NCBI GenBank assembly: GCA_023390815.1
Contig: JAEWCC010000035.1
Span: forward strand, 10,680-74,679
DNA: 64,000 bases
Reading direction: 5' to 3'
Source: Bacillota bacterium
GTDB lineage: Bacteria > Bacillota > Clostridia > Christensenellales > SZUA-584
Part shown: one piece after another, positions 24,466 through 33,944 of the stretch
Position numbering within the stretch: position 1 is the stretch's first letter
How the letters are laid out: each line of letters starts with the position of its first letter
Made by a program: the position numbers and the translations under genes
The notes under the pieces: model-generated
The model's input: the letters and a program-made list of their open reading frames with translations, nothing else
Told to the model about the DNA's origin: nothing
Databases searched by the model: none

Positions 24466-26265
24466 ATGACGACCGCTACCGAACGCATACGCAATTTCTG
24501 CATCATCGCGCATATTGACCACGGCAAATCGACGCTGGCCGACCGGCTTATCGAGGCGACCAACACCGTACCTCAGCGCGACATGCATGAACAGATACTC
24601 GATACGATGGAGCTTGAGCAGGAGCGCGGCATCACCATTAAGGCGCAGGCTGTCCGCATGTTCTATATGAAGGACGGCACGGAGTATATGCTCAACCTGA
24701 TTGACACGCCGGGCCATGTGGACTTTACCTATGAGGTGTCACGCAGCATGGCGGCCTGCGAAGGCGCAATACTCGTCGTGGACGCAAGCCAGGGCATTGA
24801 AGCGCAGACGCTCGCCAACGTATATCTCGCGATGGACAACAACCTCGAGATCCTTCCGGTCATCAACAAGATCGACCTGCCTTCGGCGCGGCCCGAAGAG
24901 GTATGCAAGGAGATCGAAGACGTGCTGGGTCTCGATACATCGTACGCGCCGCGCATCAGCGCCAAGGAAGGTATCGGTACGGAGGATGTGCTGCGTGCCG
25001 TCATCGACTATTTGCCCGCACCTAAGGGAAACCGCGAAGGTAAGCTTAAGGCGCTGATATTCGATTCCTACTATGATAATTATAAAGGCGCGATCAGCTA
25101 TGTGCGCGTCAAGGAAGGCAGCGTAAAACCGGGCGACGATATCCTGTTCATGGCTGCGGGGAAACGTTTTGATGTGACTGAAGTGGGCGTATTCACACCC
25201 TCGCTGCTGCCCGTGCCCTCACTCTCGGCGGGCGAGGTGGGCTATATCGCGGCAAGCATCAAAAACGTCTCGGACACGCGCGTGGGCGATACGATCACCA
25301 ACGCGGAAAACGGCGCGGCAGAGCCGCTGCCGGGTTACAAGGAAGTCACGCCGATGGTTTTCTGCGGTATCTACCCGGCAGACGGCGCGAAATACGACGA
25401 CCTGCGCGACGCGCTCGCCAAGCTGGAGCTCAACGACGCCTCGCTGATCTATGAGCCGGAGACGTCCGTCGCATTGGGCTTCGGGTTCCGCTGCGGCTTT
25501 TTGGGTCTGCTGCACATGGAAATCATTCAGGAGCGGCGCGAGCGCGAGTACGATCTCGATCTCGTGACGACCGCACCGGGCGTCAGCTATCACGTCGTCA
25601 CCGTACGGGGCGAAAAGCTCGTCGTGGATAACCCGACCAATCTGCCGCCTACCGTGATGATCGACTATATGGAAGAACCGGTTGTGAACGCGACGATCAT
25701 GTCTCCTGATGAGTATGTGGGCGCAATCATGGACCTTTGCCAGGAAAAGCGCGGCGTATTCAAGAACATGGAATATATCGAAGCGACGCGCGTGATGATC
25801 CATTACGAGCTTCCGCTCAACGAGATCATATACGACTTTTTCGACATGCTCAAATCCCGCACGCGTGGCTACGCATCACTGGACTATGAGATAAAGGGAT
25901 ACGAGAAGAGCGATCTCGTGCGGCTGGATATGCTGCTGAACGGCGATCCGTGTGACGCGCTGTCCATCATCGTGCACCGCGACAAGGCATACGCGCGCGG
26001 ACGCACTATCGCCGAAAAGCTGAAGGACGCGATCCCGCGGCAGATGTTCGAAATTCCGATACAGGCGGCGATTGGCGGCAAGGTGATTGCGCGTGAAACC
26101 GTAAAGGCGATGCGCAAGGACGTGCTGGCCAAGTGCTATGGCGGCGACATATCGCGCAAGCGCAAGCTGCTCGAAAAGCAGAAGGAAGGCAAGAAGCGTA
26201 TGCGGCAGGTAGGCAGCGTACAGGTGCCTTCTGAGGCGTTTATGTCAGTATTGAAGATGGACTGA
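24466..26265 (+). CDS. lepA: Elongation factor 4 (LepA)
   Basis: 599 residues, normal length. It is a translational GTPase: G1 AHIDHGKST near residues 15-23, DTPGHVDFTYE (G3), NKIDLP (G4); the EF-G-like domains are followed by the LepA-specific C-terminal domain ending in KRMRQVGSVQVPSEAFMSVLK. LepA affects translation initiation and ribosome assembly and back-translocates ribosomes in vitro. AAAGGG precedes the ATG. The lepA-hemW-hrcA order matches B. subtilis; hemW starts on the last base of the lepA stop codon. Confidence 0.98.
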   Translation: MTTATERIRNFCIIAHIDHGKSTLADRLIEATNTVPQRDMHEQILDTMELEQERGITIKAQAVRMFYMKDGTEYMLNLIDTPGHVDFTYEVSRSMAACEGAILVVDASQGIEAQTLANVYLAMDNNLEILPVINKIDLPSARPEEVCKEIEDVLGLDTSYAPRISAKEGIGTEDVLRAVIDYLPAPKGNREGKLKALIFDSYYDNYKGAISYVRVKEGSVKPGDDILFMAAGKRFDVTEVGVFTPSLLPVPSLSAGEVGYIAASIKNVSDTRVGDTITNAENGAAEPLPGYKEVTPMVFCGIYPADGAKYDDLRDALAKLELNDASLIYEPETSVALGFGFRCGFLGLLHMEIIQERREREYDLDLVTTAPGVSYHVVTVRGEKLVVDNPTNLPPTVMIDYMEEPVVNATIMSPDEYVGAIMDLCQEKRGVFKNMEYIEATRVMIHYELPLNEIIYDFFDMLKSRTRGYASLDYEIKGYEKSDLVRLDMLLNGDPCDALSIIVHRDKAYARGRTIAEKLKDAIPRQMFEIPIQAAIGGKVIARETVKAMRKDVLAKCYGGDISRKRKLLEKQKEGKKRMRQVGSVQVPSEAFMSVLKMD

Positions 26266-27395
26266 TGAAATCGCTGGGACTGTACATTCACATTCCGTTC
26301 TGCCGCCATAAGTGTTATTACTGCGACTTCGTTTCATTTCCGAACCGTACGGATGTGATCGACGAATACATCGGCGCATTACTTGCGGAGGCGCGGCTCT
26401 ACGGCGATATACTGAAAGAACATACCGTAAATACGGTGTTCATTGGCGGCGGTACGCCGTCGCTGTTGTCCGGCGCGCAGATGGGGCGGCTGCTTTCCGG
26501 GCTGAAGGAAGCCTGCAACTGGGCGGTGGAAGAGGTCACCATCGAAGCGAATCCCGAAACGCTGGATGAGGAGAAAGCTGCCAGCTACGCCAATGGCGGC
26601 GTGAATCGCCTGAGCCTGGGCCTGCAGACGCATGATGACGGCATATTGGCCGCCATCGGACGGCGGCATAGCTTCGAGGATTTTATTTCGGCGCTTGATA
26701 TTGCGTACCGGTATTTTAATAACATCAACGCAGATACCATATTCGCCCTCCCCGGACAATCCACCGAAAATTACGAGGAGACGCTGCGGCGTCTGGTTGC
26801 GCTGCGCATCCCGCATATCTCGTGCTACGCGTTGAAACTGGAAGAAGGCACCCGGCTTGCGGCGGAGTTTTCCGGCGCGGATGAGGATACCGACCGCGAA
26901 ATGTACCATGCCGCCTCAGGCATGCTGACGGCTGCCGGTTATGCCCACTACGAAACGTCAAATTTTGCCCTGCCGGGCTATGAATGCCTGCACAACCTGA
27001 AATACTGGACAGGCGGGGAATATCTCGGGCTCGGGGTTGCCGCCCACTCGTATTTGTCCGGCGAATCAAAAACCCGCCACGCCAACACGGAAAGCCTTGA
27101 AGAGTACCTGCGTACGGTGCAAGGCGGGGGAAAGCCCGTTGCGTATAGGGATGTGCTGACGGCAGAAGACGAGTTAACGGAGTATTTGATGCTTCGCCTC
27201 AGGCTGTCCCGGGGAATCGACGCGAAAGACTATGCGCAGCGCTTCTGTGAAGACTTTTTTAAACGGTTTGCGGAACCGATTGAAACGGCGTATAGCGCGC
27301 AGCTGATCGTGGCGGACGCGCAGGGCATACGCCCCACGCTCAAGGGATTCGACCTGCAAAACACATTGATCGGCGAATTTATAAAAAAACTATGA
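26265..27395 (+). CDS. hemW: Radical SAM heme chaperone HemW
   Basis: 376 residues. The radical SAM cluster motif is C-x3-C-x2-C at Cys13, Cys17 and Cys20 (FCRHKCYYCDF), followed by GGGTPSLL (SAM-binding) and the HemW C-terminal domain. The protein resembles oxygen-independent coproporphyrinogen oxidase HemN but is shorter and lacks its N-terminal extension, so it is the HemW form that binds heme and delivers it to cytochromes. No porphyrin pathway gene is in the window. The start codon shares one base with the lepA stop. About 70 bp later comes the hrcA promoter. Confidence 0.93.
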   Translation: MKSLGLYIHIPFCRHKCYYCDFVSFPNRTDVIDEYIGALLAEARLYGDILKEHTVNTVFIGGGTPSLLSGAQMGRLLSGLKEACNWAVEEVTIEANPETLDEEKAASYANGGVNRLSLGLQTHDDGILAAIGRRHSFEDFISALDIAYRYFNNINADTIFALPGQSTENYEETLRRLVALRIPHISCYALKLEEGTRLAAEFSGADEDTDREMYHAASGMLTAAGYAHYETSNFALPGYECLHNLKYWTGGEYLGLGVAAHSYLSGESKTRHANTESLEEYLRTVQGGGKPVAYRDVLTAEDELTEYLMLRLRLSRGIDAKDYAQRFCEDFFKRFAEPIETAYSAQLIVADAQGIRPTLKGFDLQNTLIGEFIKKL

Positions 27396-27410
27396 ACAGG
27401 CACTGAGCTA

Positions 27411-27439
27411 TTGACTTTTCAACCAATCGGTGCTATTTT
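27411..27439 (+). promoter_or_regulatory. Sigma-A promoter of the hrcA-grpE-dnaK operon
   Basis: TTGACT (27411-27416), 17 bp, TATTTT (27434-27439). Predicted start near 27446, placing the CIRCE operator at about +7 to +33. Confidence 0.82.
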
Positions 27440-27451
27440 TATTGCATGATG

Positions 27452-27478
27452 TTAGCACTCGACGTGCATGAGTGCTAA
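27452..27478. promoter_or_regulatory. CIRCE operator (HrcA binding site)
   Basis: TTAGCACTC (27452-27460), exactly 9 bp, GAGTGCTAA (27470-27478): a perfect match to the consensus inverted repeat. It lies between the promoter and hrcA, so HrcA represses its own operon and heat shock relieves this. Confidence 0.98.
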
Positions 27479-27494
27479 CAATGGAAGGCGTATC

Positions 27495-28535
27495 ATGGAT
27501 ATGAACGAAAGGAAGCTGAATATATTAAAAGCGGTCATCGATGATTACATCATGACTGGTCTTCCTATTGGTTCGCGGACGATTTCCAGAAAGCACGGCA
27601 TCGAACTGAGCTCCGCGACGATACGCAATGAAATGGCGGACTTGGAGGAGTTGGGCTATCTGGAACAGCCGCATACTTCCGCGGGCCGCGTACCTTCCAA
27701 CAAAGCCTATCGATTCTATGTGGACCGGCTGATGAGCGTTGCGAAGCTCAACGCGGACGAGGCGAAGCGTATTCGGAGCTACTTTGAGAACCGTGTCTCA
27801 GAGATCGAACAAATTATGGAGCGCGCGGCGCAGGTGCTGTCCGATACCACGCACCATATATCGATGGTTTTAAAACCGCAGCTGAAGAAATCGCAGATCA
27901 GGCGCATTCAGATCGTACGGATTACGGAGAAAAAGGCGATTCTGCTGGTGGTGACAAGCGCAGGGCTGGTTAAGGATACGATGATCACAATTCCCGATGG
28001 CACTACGCCCGACTGCCTTGAGATGATCTCCAATATGCTGACCGATAAGCTATCCGGCAAGACGCTGGAGGAAGCCGAGAAGGATCTCGCGGCATGCGTG
28101 CGGGATCATGTGCAGGCCAACAGCCGGTTCGTATCCGATGTGCTCAAGGTCATCGAAAGCAGTGTTGAACCGCAGGGTGAACAAGGTATTGTGCTTTCCG
28201 GAACGCAGAATATCATCGATTATCCGGAATATATGAGCTTTGAAAAGGCCAAAAGCCTGGTCTCTCTGCTGGAGACCAAGGATATGCTTTACGATATGAT
28301 GAAAAAGGCGACGCAGCTTGAATTCTCTATCACCATCGGTAAGGAGAATGAAGCGCAGGAGCTTTATGATATGAGCGTGGTGACGGCAACATACAAGATC
28401 GGCGGGCGGGCGCTTGGCTCGTTCGGCGTCATCGGGCCCACCCGCATGGATTACGCAAAGATTGTATCGATACTGGGCTATGTGGGCAACAGCCTGGACA
28501 GCATATTATCCAACTTCATTGAGACAGACGAATAA
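27495..28535 (+). CDS. hrcA: Heat-inducible transcription repressor HrcA
   Basis: 346 residues from the ATG at 27495, chosen because GGAAGG lies 6 nt upstream; the longer frame starts inside the CIRCE repeat. The N-terminal winged helix (LNILKAVIDDYIMTGLPIGSRTI and SSATIRNEMADLEELGYLEQPHTSAGRVPS) binds CIRCE; the GAF-like C-terminal part needs GroEL for activity. ATG 27501 is possible. It is the first gene of the class I heat-shock operon, with the operator inside its own leader. Confidence 0.97.
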   Translation: MDMNERKLNILKAVIDDYIMTGLPIGSRTISRKHGIELSSATIRNEMADLEELGYLEQPHTSAGRVPSNKAYRFYVDRLMSVAKLNADEAKRIRSYFENRVSEIEQIMERAAQVLSDTTHHISMVLKPQLKKSQIRRIQIVRITEKKAILLVVTSAGLVKDTMITIPDGTTPDCLEMISNMLTDKLSGKTLEEAEKDLAACVRDHVQANSRFVSDVLKVIESSVEPQGEQGIVLSGTQNIIDYPEYMSFEKAKSLVSLLETKDMLYDMMKKATQLEFSITIGKENEAQELYDMSVVTATYKIGGRALGSFGVIGPTRMDYAKIVSILGYVGNSLDSILSNFIETDE

Positions 28536-28549
28536 AGGTGGTGAAACCC

Positions 28550-29152
28550 ATGATTGATGAAAAGGACAAAATAAACGAACAGGGAGATGCGGAGAATATA
28601 GAGACGAATACATGCGAGACGTCAGAATCCCAGACAGCGTCGCAGCAGGCGGATGACATGGAGGCAAAAGCGCAAAAGAAAAACGGAAAGTACAACCATA
28701 AGCTTGAAGCGGCGCTGGAAGCTGCCGAGCGGGAGCGGGACGACTTCAAGGATAAATACCTGCGCACCTTCAGCGACTTCAACAACTACAAGAAGCGCAA
28801 CCTCACAGCGGCGGCTGTCGCCAACCGGGATGGCCAGGCTGAGGTGATTATGAAGATACTCCCGGTGCTCGACAACTTCGAGCGCGCACTGGAACAAATG
28901 GACGAACAGTGCGATGACGGATTTGTAAAGGGCATGTTCATGGTATACCGGCAGTTGTCATGCATTGCAGAAGCATTCGGCGTTAAGGAAATCGAGGCCA
29001 AATGTGCCCCGTTCGACCCGAACCTGCATCAGGCGATCTCACTCGAGGAAGTCGAAGGGCAGGAGGCCGGAATCGTTGTCAATGTGCTGCAAAAAGGGTA
29101 CATGATGGACGATAAGGTGTTAAGGCACAGTATTGTGACGGTTAGTAAATAA
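28550..29152 (+). CDS. grpE: Nucleotide exchange factor GrpE
   Basis: 200 residues from the ATG at 28550 (AAAGGTGG about 8 nt upstream; the GTG at 28538 is inside the ribosome site). An acidic, low-complexity N-terminal ~45 residues is followed by a long coiled coil (about 50-100) and the C-terminal beta domain (GVKEIEAKCAPFDPNLHQAISLEE). GrpE dimers release ADP from DnaK. It ends 29 bp before dnaK and is co-transcribed with hrcA. Confidence 0.95.
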   Translation: MIDEKDKINEQGDAENIETNTCETSESQTASQQADDMEAKAQKKNGKYNHKLEAALEAAERERDDFKDKYLRTFSDFNNYKKRNLTAAAVANRDGQAEVIMKILPVLDNFERALEQMDEQCDDGFVKGMFMVYRQLSCIAEAFGVKEIEAKCAPFDPNLHQAISLEEVEGQEAGIVVNVLQKGYMMDDKVLRHSIVTVSK

Positions 29153-29181
29153 TATATTTGAATATTGAGGAGGAGACAACG

Positions 29182-31050
29182 ATGGGTAAAATTATAGGAA
29201 TCGACTTGGGAACGACCAACTCGTGTGTCGCCGTGATGGAAGGCGGCGAGCCGACAGTCATAGTTAACGCGGAGGGAAGCCGGACTACGCCTTCGGTGGT
29301 GGCATTTTCGAATACAGGCGAGCGCCTCGTGGGTAAAGTGGCCAAGAACCAGGCCATCACAAACCCCGACAGGACGATCGCTTCGATCAAGCGCGATATG
29401 GGTACCGACAGAAAGGTACATATCGACGGCAAGAACTACTCGCCGCAGGAAATTTCGGCGATGATTCTGCAGAAGATTAAGGCCGACGCGGAAGCATATC
29501 TCGGTGAGAAGGTCACCGACGCGGTTATCACGGTTCCGGCGTACTTTTCGGACAGCCAGCGTCAGGCAACCAAGGACGCGGGCAGGATTGCCGGACTCAA
29601 CGTGCAGCGCATTATCAACGAGCCTACGGCGGCTTCGCTGGCCTACGGCATCGATAAGGAAGAGGAGCAAAAGATCCTCGTGTTCGACCTTGGCGGCGGT
29701 ACGTTCGACGTTTCGATCCTCGACATCGGCGACGGTGTATTCGAAGTGCTCGCGACCAACGGCAACACGCGCCTCGGCGGCGACGACTTCGACCAGAAGG
29801 TGATGGATTATATCGTAGCGGAGTTCAAGAAAAGTAGCGGGATTGACCTTTCCAGAGATAAGATGGCGATGCAGCGCATCAAGGAAGCCGCTGAGAAGGC
29901 CAAAGTCGAGCTTTCAGGCGTGCTGCAGGCGAGCATCAACCTGCCGTTTATCACGGCGGACGCTTCCGGCCCCAAGCATCTCGATATGACGCTGACCCGC
30001 GCGAAGTTCAACGAACTGACGGCGGATCTCGTGCAGGCCACGGTGGAACCTACAAAGAAAGCGATGGCCGATGCGCACGTGACAGCGGCCGATCTTAAAA
30101 AGATCATCCTTGTCGGCGGTTCCACGCGTATCCCGGCTGTGCAGGATAAGGTAAAAGAACTGACGGGTAAAGACCCGTATAAGGGCATCAACCCGGATGA
30201 GTGCGTCGCGATCGGCGCGGCGATCCAGGCAGGCGTCATCGGCGGCGAAGTCAACGACATCGTACTGCTCGACGTAACCCCGCTGTCGCTCGGTATCGAG
30301 ACGTTGGGCGGCGTATCGACCAAGCTCATTGAGCGCAACACGACGATCCCCACCCGGAAGAGCCAGGTGTTCTCGACCGCGGCGGACGGCCAGACGAGCG
30401 TGGAAATCCACGTGCTGCAGGGCGAGCGCGAAATGGCGGCGCATAACAAGACGCTCGGACGCTTCAACCTGACGGGTATCCCGCCGGCACCCCGCGGAGT
30501 GCCGCAGATCGAGGTCAGCTTCGATATCGACGCCAACGGCATCGTGCACGTTTCGGCTAAGGATTTGGGTACGGGCAACGAGCAGAAGGTTACGATCACG
30601 GCATCGACGAATATGTCCAAGGATGATATCGACAAGGCCGTTCAGGACGCCGAGCGCTTTGCGGCAGAAGATAAGAAGGAAAAGGAGCGCGTCGAAATTC
30701 GCAACAACGCAGACGCGATGGTATTCCAGACCGAGAAGACGCTCAAGGACCTGGGAGACAAGGTAAGCAGCGAGGACAAGGGAAAGATCGATGCTGAGGT
30801 TTCCAATGTGAAGAGCGCGCTTGCGGGCACGGATACCGACGCAATCAAAGCGGCGGCTGACCGGCTTTCGCAGGTGTCGTACGACGTGTTCGGCAAGGTG
30901 TACCAGCAGGCAAACGCGCAGGCGAATGCCGCAGGCGGCGGATATCAGGCAGGGCCGCAACCGGGTGCCGAAACTGGGAGCGCACCGCGCGAGGACGATG
31001 TAGTGGATGCGGACTACGAGGTCGTGGATGACGACAAGAAAAACAAATAA
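29182..31050 (+). CDS. dnaK: Molecular chaperone DnaK (Hsp70)
   Basis: 622 residues from the ATG at 29182, preceded by GAGGAGGAG. The ATPase domain starts GKIIGIDLGTTNSCVAVMEGG and has VFDLGGGTFDVSILDIGDG and the GGSTRIPAVQ loop; the substrate-binding domain follows from about residue 375, and the tail is glycine/alanine-rich, then acidic (EDDVVDADYEVVDDD). It lacks the 24-residue ATPase-domain insertion of Gram-negative DnaK, as expected for a Firmicute. A strong hairpin and a second promoter follow it, so dnaJ need not be made at the same level. Confidence 0.98.
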   Translation: MGKIIGIDLGTTNSCVAVMEGGEPTVIVNAEGSRTTPSVVAFSNTGERLVGKVAKNQAITNPDRTIASIKRDMGTDRKVHIDGKNYSPQEISAMILQKIKADAEAYLGEKVTDAVITVPAYFSDSQRQATKDAGRIAGLNVQRIINEPTAASLAYGIDKEEEQKILVFDLGGGTFDVSILDIGDGVFEVLATNGNTRLGGDDFDQKVMDYIVAEFKKSSGIDLSRDKMAMQRIKEAAEKAKVELSGVLQASINLPFITADASGPKHLDMTLTRAKFNELTADLVQATVEPTKKAMADAHVTAADLKKIILVGGSTRIPAVQDKVKELTGKDPYKGINPDECVAIGAAIQAGVIGGEVNDIVLLDVTPLSLGIETLGGVSTKLIERNTTIPTRKSQVFSTAADGQTSVEIHVLQGEREMAAHNKTLGRFNLTGIPPAPRGVPQIEVSFDIDANGIVHVSAKDLGTGNEQKVTITASTNMSKDDIDKAVQDAERFAAEDKKEKERVEIRNNADAMVFQTEKTLKDLGDKVSSEDKGKIDAEVSNVKSALAGTDTDAIKAAADRLSQVSYDVFGKVYQQANAQANAAGGGYQAGPQPGAETGSAPREDDVVDADYEVVDDDKKNK

Positions 31051-31073
31051 AACATTTTTATTACTCGATAATA

Positions 31074-31082
31074 TGATATAAT
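31074..31082 (+). promoter_or_regulatory. Extended -10 promoter ahead of dnaJ
   Basis: TGATATAAT (TGn-extended -10). No clear -35. Predicted start is about 31089, one base before the hairpin at 31090-31124. Confidence 0.55.
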
Positions 31083-31089
31083 ATGTTGC

Positions 31090-31124
31090 CTGAAAAGCCA
31101 GAGCGTAACGCTTTGGCTTTTCAG
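31090..31124 (+). terminator. Long hairpin between dnaK and dnaJ (attenuator or mRNA stabiliser)
   Basis: CTGAAAAGCCAGAGCG pairs with CGCTTTGGCTTTTCAG: 16 bp with a single G-U pair and a 3-nt loop. It is not followed by a T-run outside the stem, so full termination is uncertain. It could reduce dnaJ readthrough from dnaK, or protect the 5' end of the transcript from the promoter just upstream. Confidence 0.6.
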
Positions 31125-31207
31125 CGATGTCTATTATGGGTCGAAAGATACACGAGGTTTCTGAAAGGCAAACGGCTTTTTGGAGCACGATATAGGTGGT
31201 GCAAATT

Positions 31208-32320
31208 TTGGCGGCGAAACGAGATTATTACGAGATTCTGGGGATAGAACGCAGTGCCAGCACGGACGATATCCGGAAAGCATACCGGCGGCTGGCCAAG
31301 CAATATCACCCGGATATGAACAGCGATAACAAGGACGAGGCGGCGGAAAAGTTCAAGGAAGTCAGCGAAGCCTATTCGGTACTCAGCGACGACCAAAAAA
31401 AGAGGCAATACGATACTTTTGGGCACGCGGCATTTGAGAACGGCGGAGCGGGCGGCGGTTTTGGCGGCTTTGGCGACTTCATGGGCGGCTTCGGTGACAT
31501 TTTCGACAGCTTTTTTGGCGGCGGCGCTTCTTCACGCAACCGTACCGGCCCGGTGCGCGGAGCCGATTTGCGCATGGAGCTGCGTATCACCTTTGAAGAA
31601 GCCGCGTTTGGCGTTGCGCGCGAGATCAGCCTGAATAAAGACATGAGCTGCGAAACCTGCGGCGGCACGGGTGCAAAACCCGGTACAAGCCCCAAAACCT
31701 GCGGGACTTGCGGGGGCACCGGACAGCTCCGTCAGCAGCGTAACACGAGCTTCGGCAGCTTTGTGAACGTTGTGGATTGCCCGGATTGCGGAGGCCGCGG
31801 AAGCATCATCAAGGACCCTTGCCCGGATTGCGGAGGCCGTGGTATCCGCAAACAGCAAAAAAAGATCAAGCTCAATATCCCGGCCGGTATCGACAATGGC
31901 CAGGTGCTTACCATGAGAGGCGAGGGCGCGGCAGGACAGCGCGGGGGCATGCCGGGCGATCTGCAGATTTATATCTCGGTACAGCCGCATAAGTTCTTCA
32001 CGCGTGAAGGGTACGATCTATATATCGACATGCCGGTATCGTTTGTGGACGCTGCGCTCGGCACGGAACTCCTCATCCCGACGCTGGACGGCAAAGCGAA
32101 GTATAAAATGGGCGAAGGCACGCAAACAGGAACCGTGTTCCGTCTCAAAGACAAAGGCGTTCAACACCTGAATTCTTCGCGCAAGGGTAGTTTGTACGTG
32201 CGCGTGCATGTGGAGACGCCGCAAAAACTTAACGAAAAACAAAAGGAGCTGCTGCGCCAGTTCGAGAAGCTTTCCAGCAAGAAGGAAAAAAGCTTTTTTG
32301 AGCAGGTGAGCGAGTCATAA
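31208..32320 (+). CDS. dnaJ: Chaperone protein DnaJ
   Basis: 370 residues from the TTG at 31208. This start gives the usual MAAKRDYYEILG N-terminus and lies 8 nt after AGGTGG; the upstream GTGs overlap that ribosome site. The J domain has the HPD motif (YHPDMN), then a glycine/phenylalanine-rich linker, four zinc motifs of the C-x2-C-x-G-x-G type (CETCGGTG, CGTCGGTG, CPDCGGRG twice) and the C-terminal substrate domain. It stimulates DnaK ATP hydrolysis and hands over unfolded clients. It leads the dnaJ-prmA-rsmE-mtaB-HIT gene run. Confidence 0.97.
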   Translation: MAAKRDYYEILGIERSASTDDIRKAYRRLAKQYHPDMNSDNKDEAAEKFKEVSEAYSVLSDDQKKRQYDTFGHAAFENGGAGGGFGGFGDFMGGFGDIFDSFFGGGASSRNRTGPVRGADLRMELRITFEEAAFGVAREISLNKDMSCETCGGTGAKPGTSPKTCGTCGGTGQLRQQRNTSFGSFVNVVDCPDCGGRGSIIKDPCPDCGGRGIRKQQKKIKLNIPAGIDNGQVLTMRGEGAAGQRGGMPGDLQIYISVQPHKFFTREGYDLYIDMPVSFVDAALGTELLIPTLDGKAKYKMGEGTQTGTVFRLKDKGVQHLNSSRKGSLYVRVHVETPQKLNEKQKELLRQFEKLSSKKEKSFFEQVSES

Positions 32321-33247
32321 ATGAACTGGAAACAAGTCTGTATTTCAACAACGGATGAGGCGGCGGACGTCGTATCATCGATTCTCGTGGATGCCGGAGC
32401 CACTGGCGCGGAGATTGAAGGTGGCATCGTGCCCGAGCCGGTGGGCGACGAATGGACGGGCGATATTGCGCCGCCCCAGGGCGTGAGGGTAAAAGCCTAT
32501 TTTGGCGAGGATGGCTTTGAAGCCACCATCGAATACATCCGCGAACGGATTGAGACTCTTCGGAAAAGCGATGAGGATACGGGTGATTTGGATATTTCGG
32601 TCAATACCGTAGCGGATACCGATTGGAACGAGAATTTCAAAAAGCATTTTACAACGTTTCGTGCCGCCGGGCGTGTCGTCATTAAACCGACATGGGAAGA
32701 ATATAAGGAACAAGCCGGCGATATCGTGATTGAGATGGACCCGGGTATGGCGTTCGGATCGGGCGTTCACGAGACGACGCGCATGTGTCTTGAACTGCTG
32801 CAAAAGTATATGAAGCCCGGCGACCGCGTATTGGATGTCGGCTGCGGTTCGGGCATACTCGGTATCGCGGCAAAAAAACTGGGCGCGGCGGACGTACTCG
32901 CGCTGGATTACGACAGCGTCAGCGTGGAAGTCACGCGGCAGAACGCGCAGCGCAACGGTGCCGCCCTTGAAGCGCGGCGTTCCGACCTGCTGCAGGCGGC
33001 GGGAAATGAAACCTGTGATATCATACTCGCCAACATCATTGCGGATATCATCATCCGGCTCAACGAGGATGTAAGGGAATATCTGCTGCCAAGCAGCGTG
33101 TATATTATCTCCGGCATCATCGTGGACAGGCTGGACGAGGTGTTGCAATCGCTGAAGGAGAACGGGCTGAAGCCGGTGGAAACCGTGCAGATGGCCGATT
33201 GGCGCGCGGTCGCGGTAAGGAGAGACGATGCACCGGGCTTACACTGA
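32321..33247 (+). CDS. prmA: Ribosomal protein L11 methyltransferase
   Basis: 308 residues starting at the ATG immediately after the dnaJ stop. The N-terminal L11-recognition region is followed by a Rossmann methyltransferase fold: SAM motif I is VLDVGCGSGILGIAAKKLGA (about residues 169-188), preceded by PGMAFGSGVHETTRMCLELL and followed by the NIIADIII active-site region. PrmA trimethylates lysines and the N-terminus of L11. It overlaps rsmE by 20 nt. The dnaJ-prmA-rsmE-mtaB arrangement is the conserved Firmicutes one. Confidence 0.96.
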   Translation: MNWKQVCISTTDEAADVVSSILVDAGATGAEIEGGIVPEPVGDEWTGDIAPPQGVRVKAYFGEDGFEATIEYIRERIETLRKSDEDTGDLDISVNTVADTDWNENFKKHFTTFRAAGRVVIKPTWEEYKEQAGDIVIEMDPGMAFGSGVHETTRMCLELLQKYMKPGDRVLDVGCGSGILGIAAKKLGAADVLALDYDSVSVEVTRQNAQRNGAALEARRSDLLQAAGNETCDIILANIIADIIIRLNEDVREYLLPSSVYIISGIIVDRLDEVLQSLKENGLKPVETVQMADWRAVAVRRDDAPGLH

Positions 33248-33944
33248 ACCGTCCGATATCCTGAGCGGACAAGCCGTCATCCGGGGCGATGAGGCGAAAC
33301 ACATGAAAAACGTGCTGCGCATGCAGACGGGGGATTTTTTTATTGCGTTTGACGGTACCGGGGTGGATTATACGTGCCGGATTACCGCTATCGGCGGGGA
33401 TATCGAAGCGCAGATCGTATCCAGTGAGCGCACCACGAGGGAGCCCAAGGTTCGCGTTACGCTGTATCAGGCGTATCCGAAATCCGCGAAGATGGAGGAC
33501 ATCGTGCAAAAAGCGGTGGAACTAGGCGCAACGGGCATTGTCCCGTTTCTCTCGCAGCGCTGCGTGAAACGTCCTGAGGATGGAGCGCGGCTTCGGCGCG
33601 TAGCGCTTGCCGCGGTGAAGCAATGCGGGCGCAGCGTACTTCCCGAAGTGACCGATGTGCTGAGCATGAACGAGGCGGTTGCGCGTATGAAAGCGCATGA
33701 CAGGCTCATCGTATGTTGGGAAGAGGAGACTCATACTTCGCTCAAACAGGCGCTGGAAGGCGAGTTTGCCGATATCGGCGTGGTGATCGGGCCGGAGGGC
33801 GGTTTTGAAGCGGCAGAGGTGGAGCGGCTGCGGGGCATCGGCGGCGTATCCGCAACGCTCGGACCGCGCATACTGCGCACCGAGACAGCGGGTATCGCGG
33901 TGCTGGCGGCCGTATTTTTTGACAAGGGGCAGATGCAATATTGA
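33228..33944 (+). CDS. rsmE: 16S rRNA (uracil1498-N3)-methyltransferase RsmE
   Basis: 238 residues; an N-terminal PUA-like domain (DEAKHMKNVLRMQTGD) and a C-terminal SPOUT knot with VVIGPEGGFEAAEVE and LGPRILRTETAGIAVLAA. It methylates U1498 in helix 44 of 16S rRNA, in the decoding region. It overlaps the 3' end of prmA by 20 nt and the mtaB start by four (TTGA), so all three are translationally coupled. Confidence 0.95.
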   Translation: MHRAYTEPSDILSGQAVIRGDEAKHMKNVLRMQTGDFFIAFDGTGVDYTCRITAIGGDIEAQIVSSERTTREPKVRVTLYQAYPKSAKMEDIVQKAVELGATGIVPFLSQRCVKRPEDGARLRRVALAAVKQCGRSVLPEVTDVLSMNEAVARMKAHDRLIVCWEEETHTSLKQALEGEFADIGVVIGPEGGFEAAEVERLRGIGGVSATLGPRILRTETAGIAVLAAVFFDKGQMQY

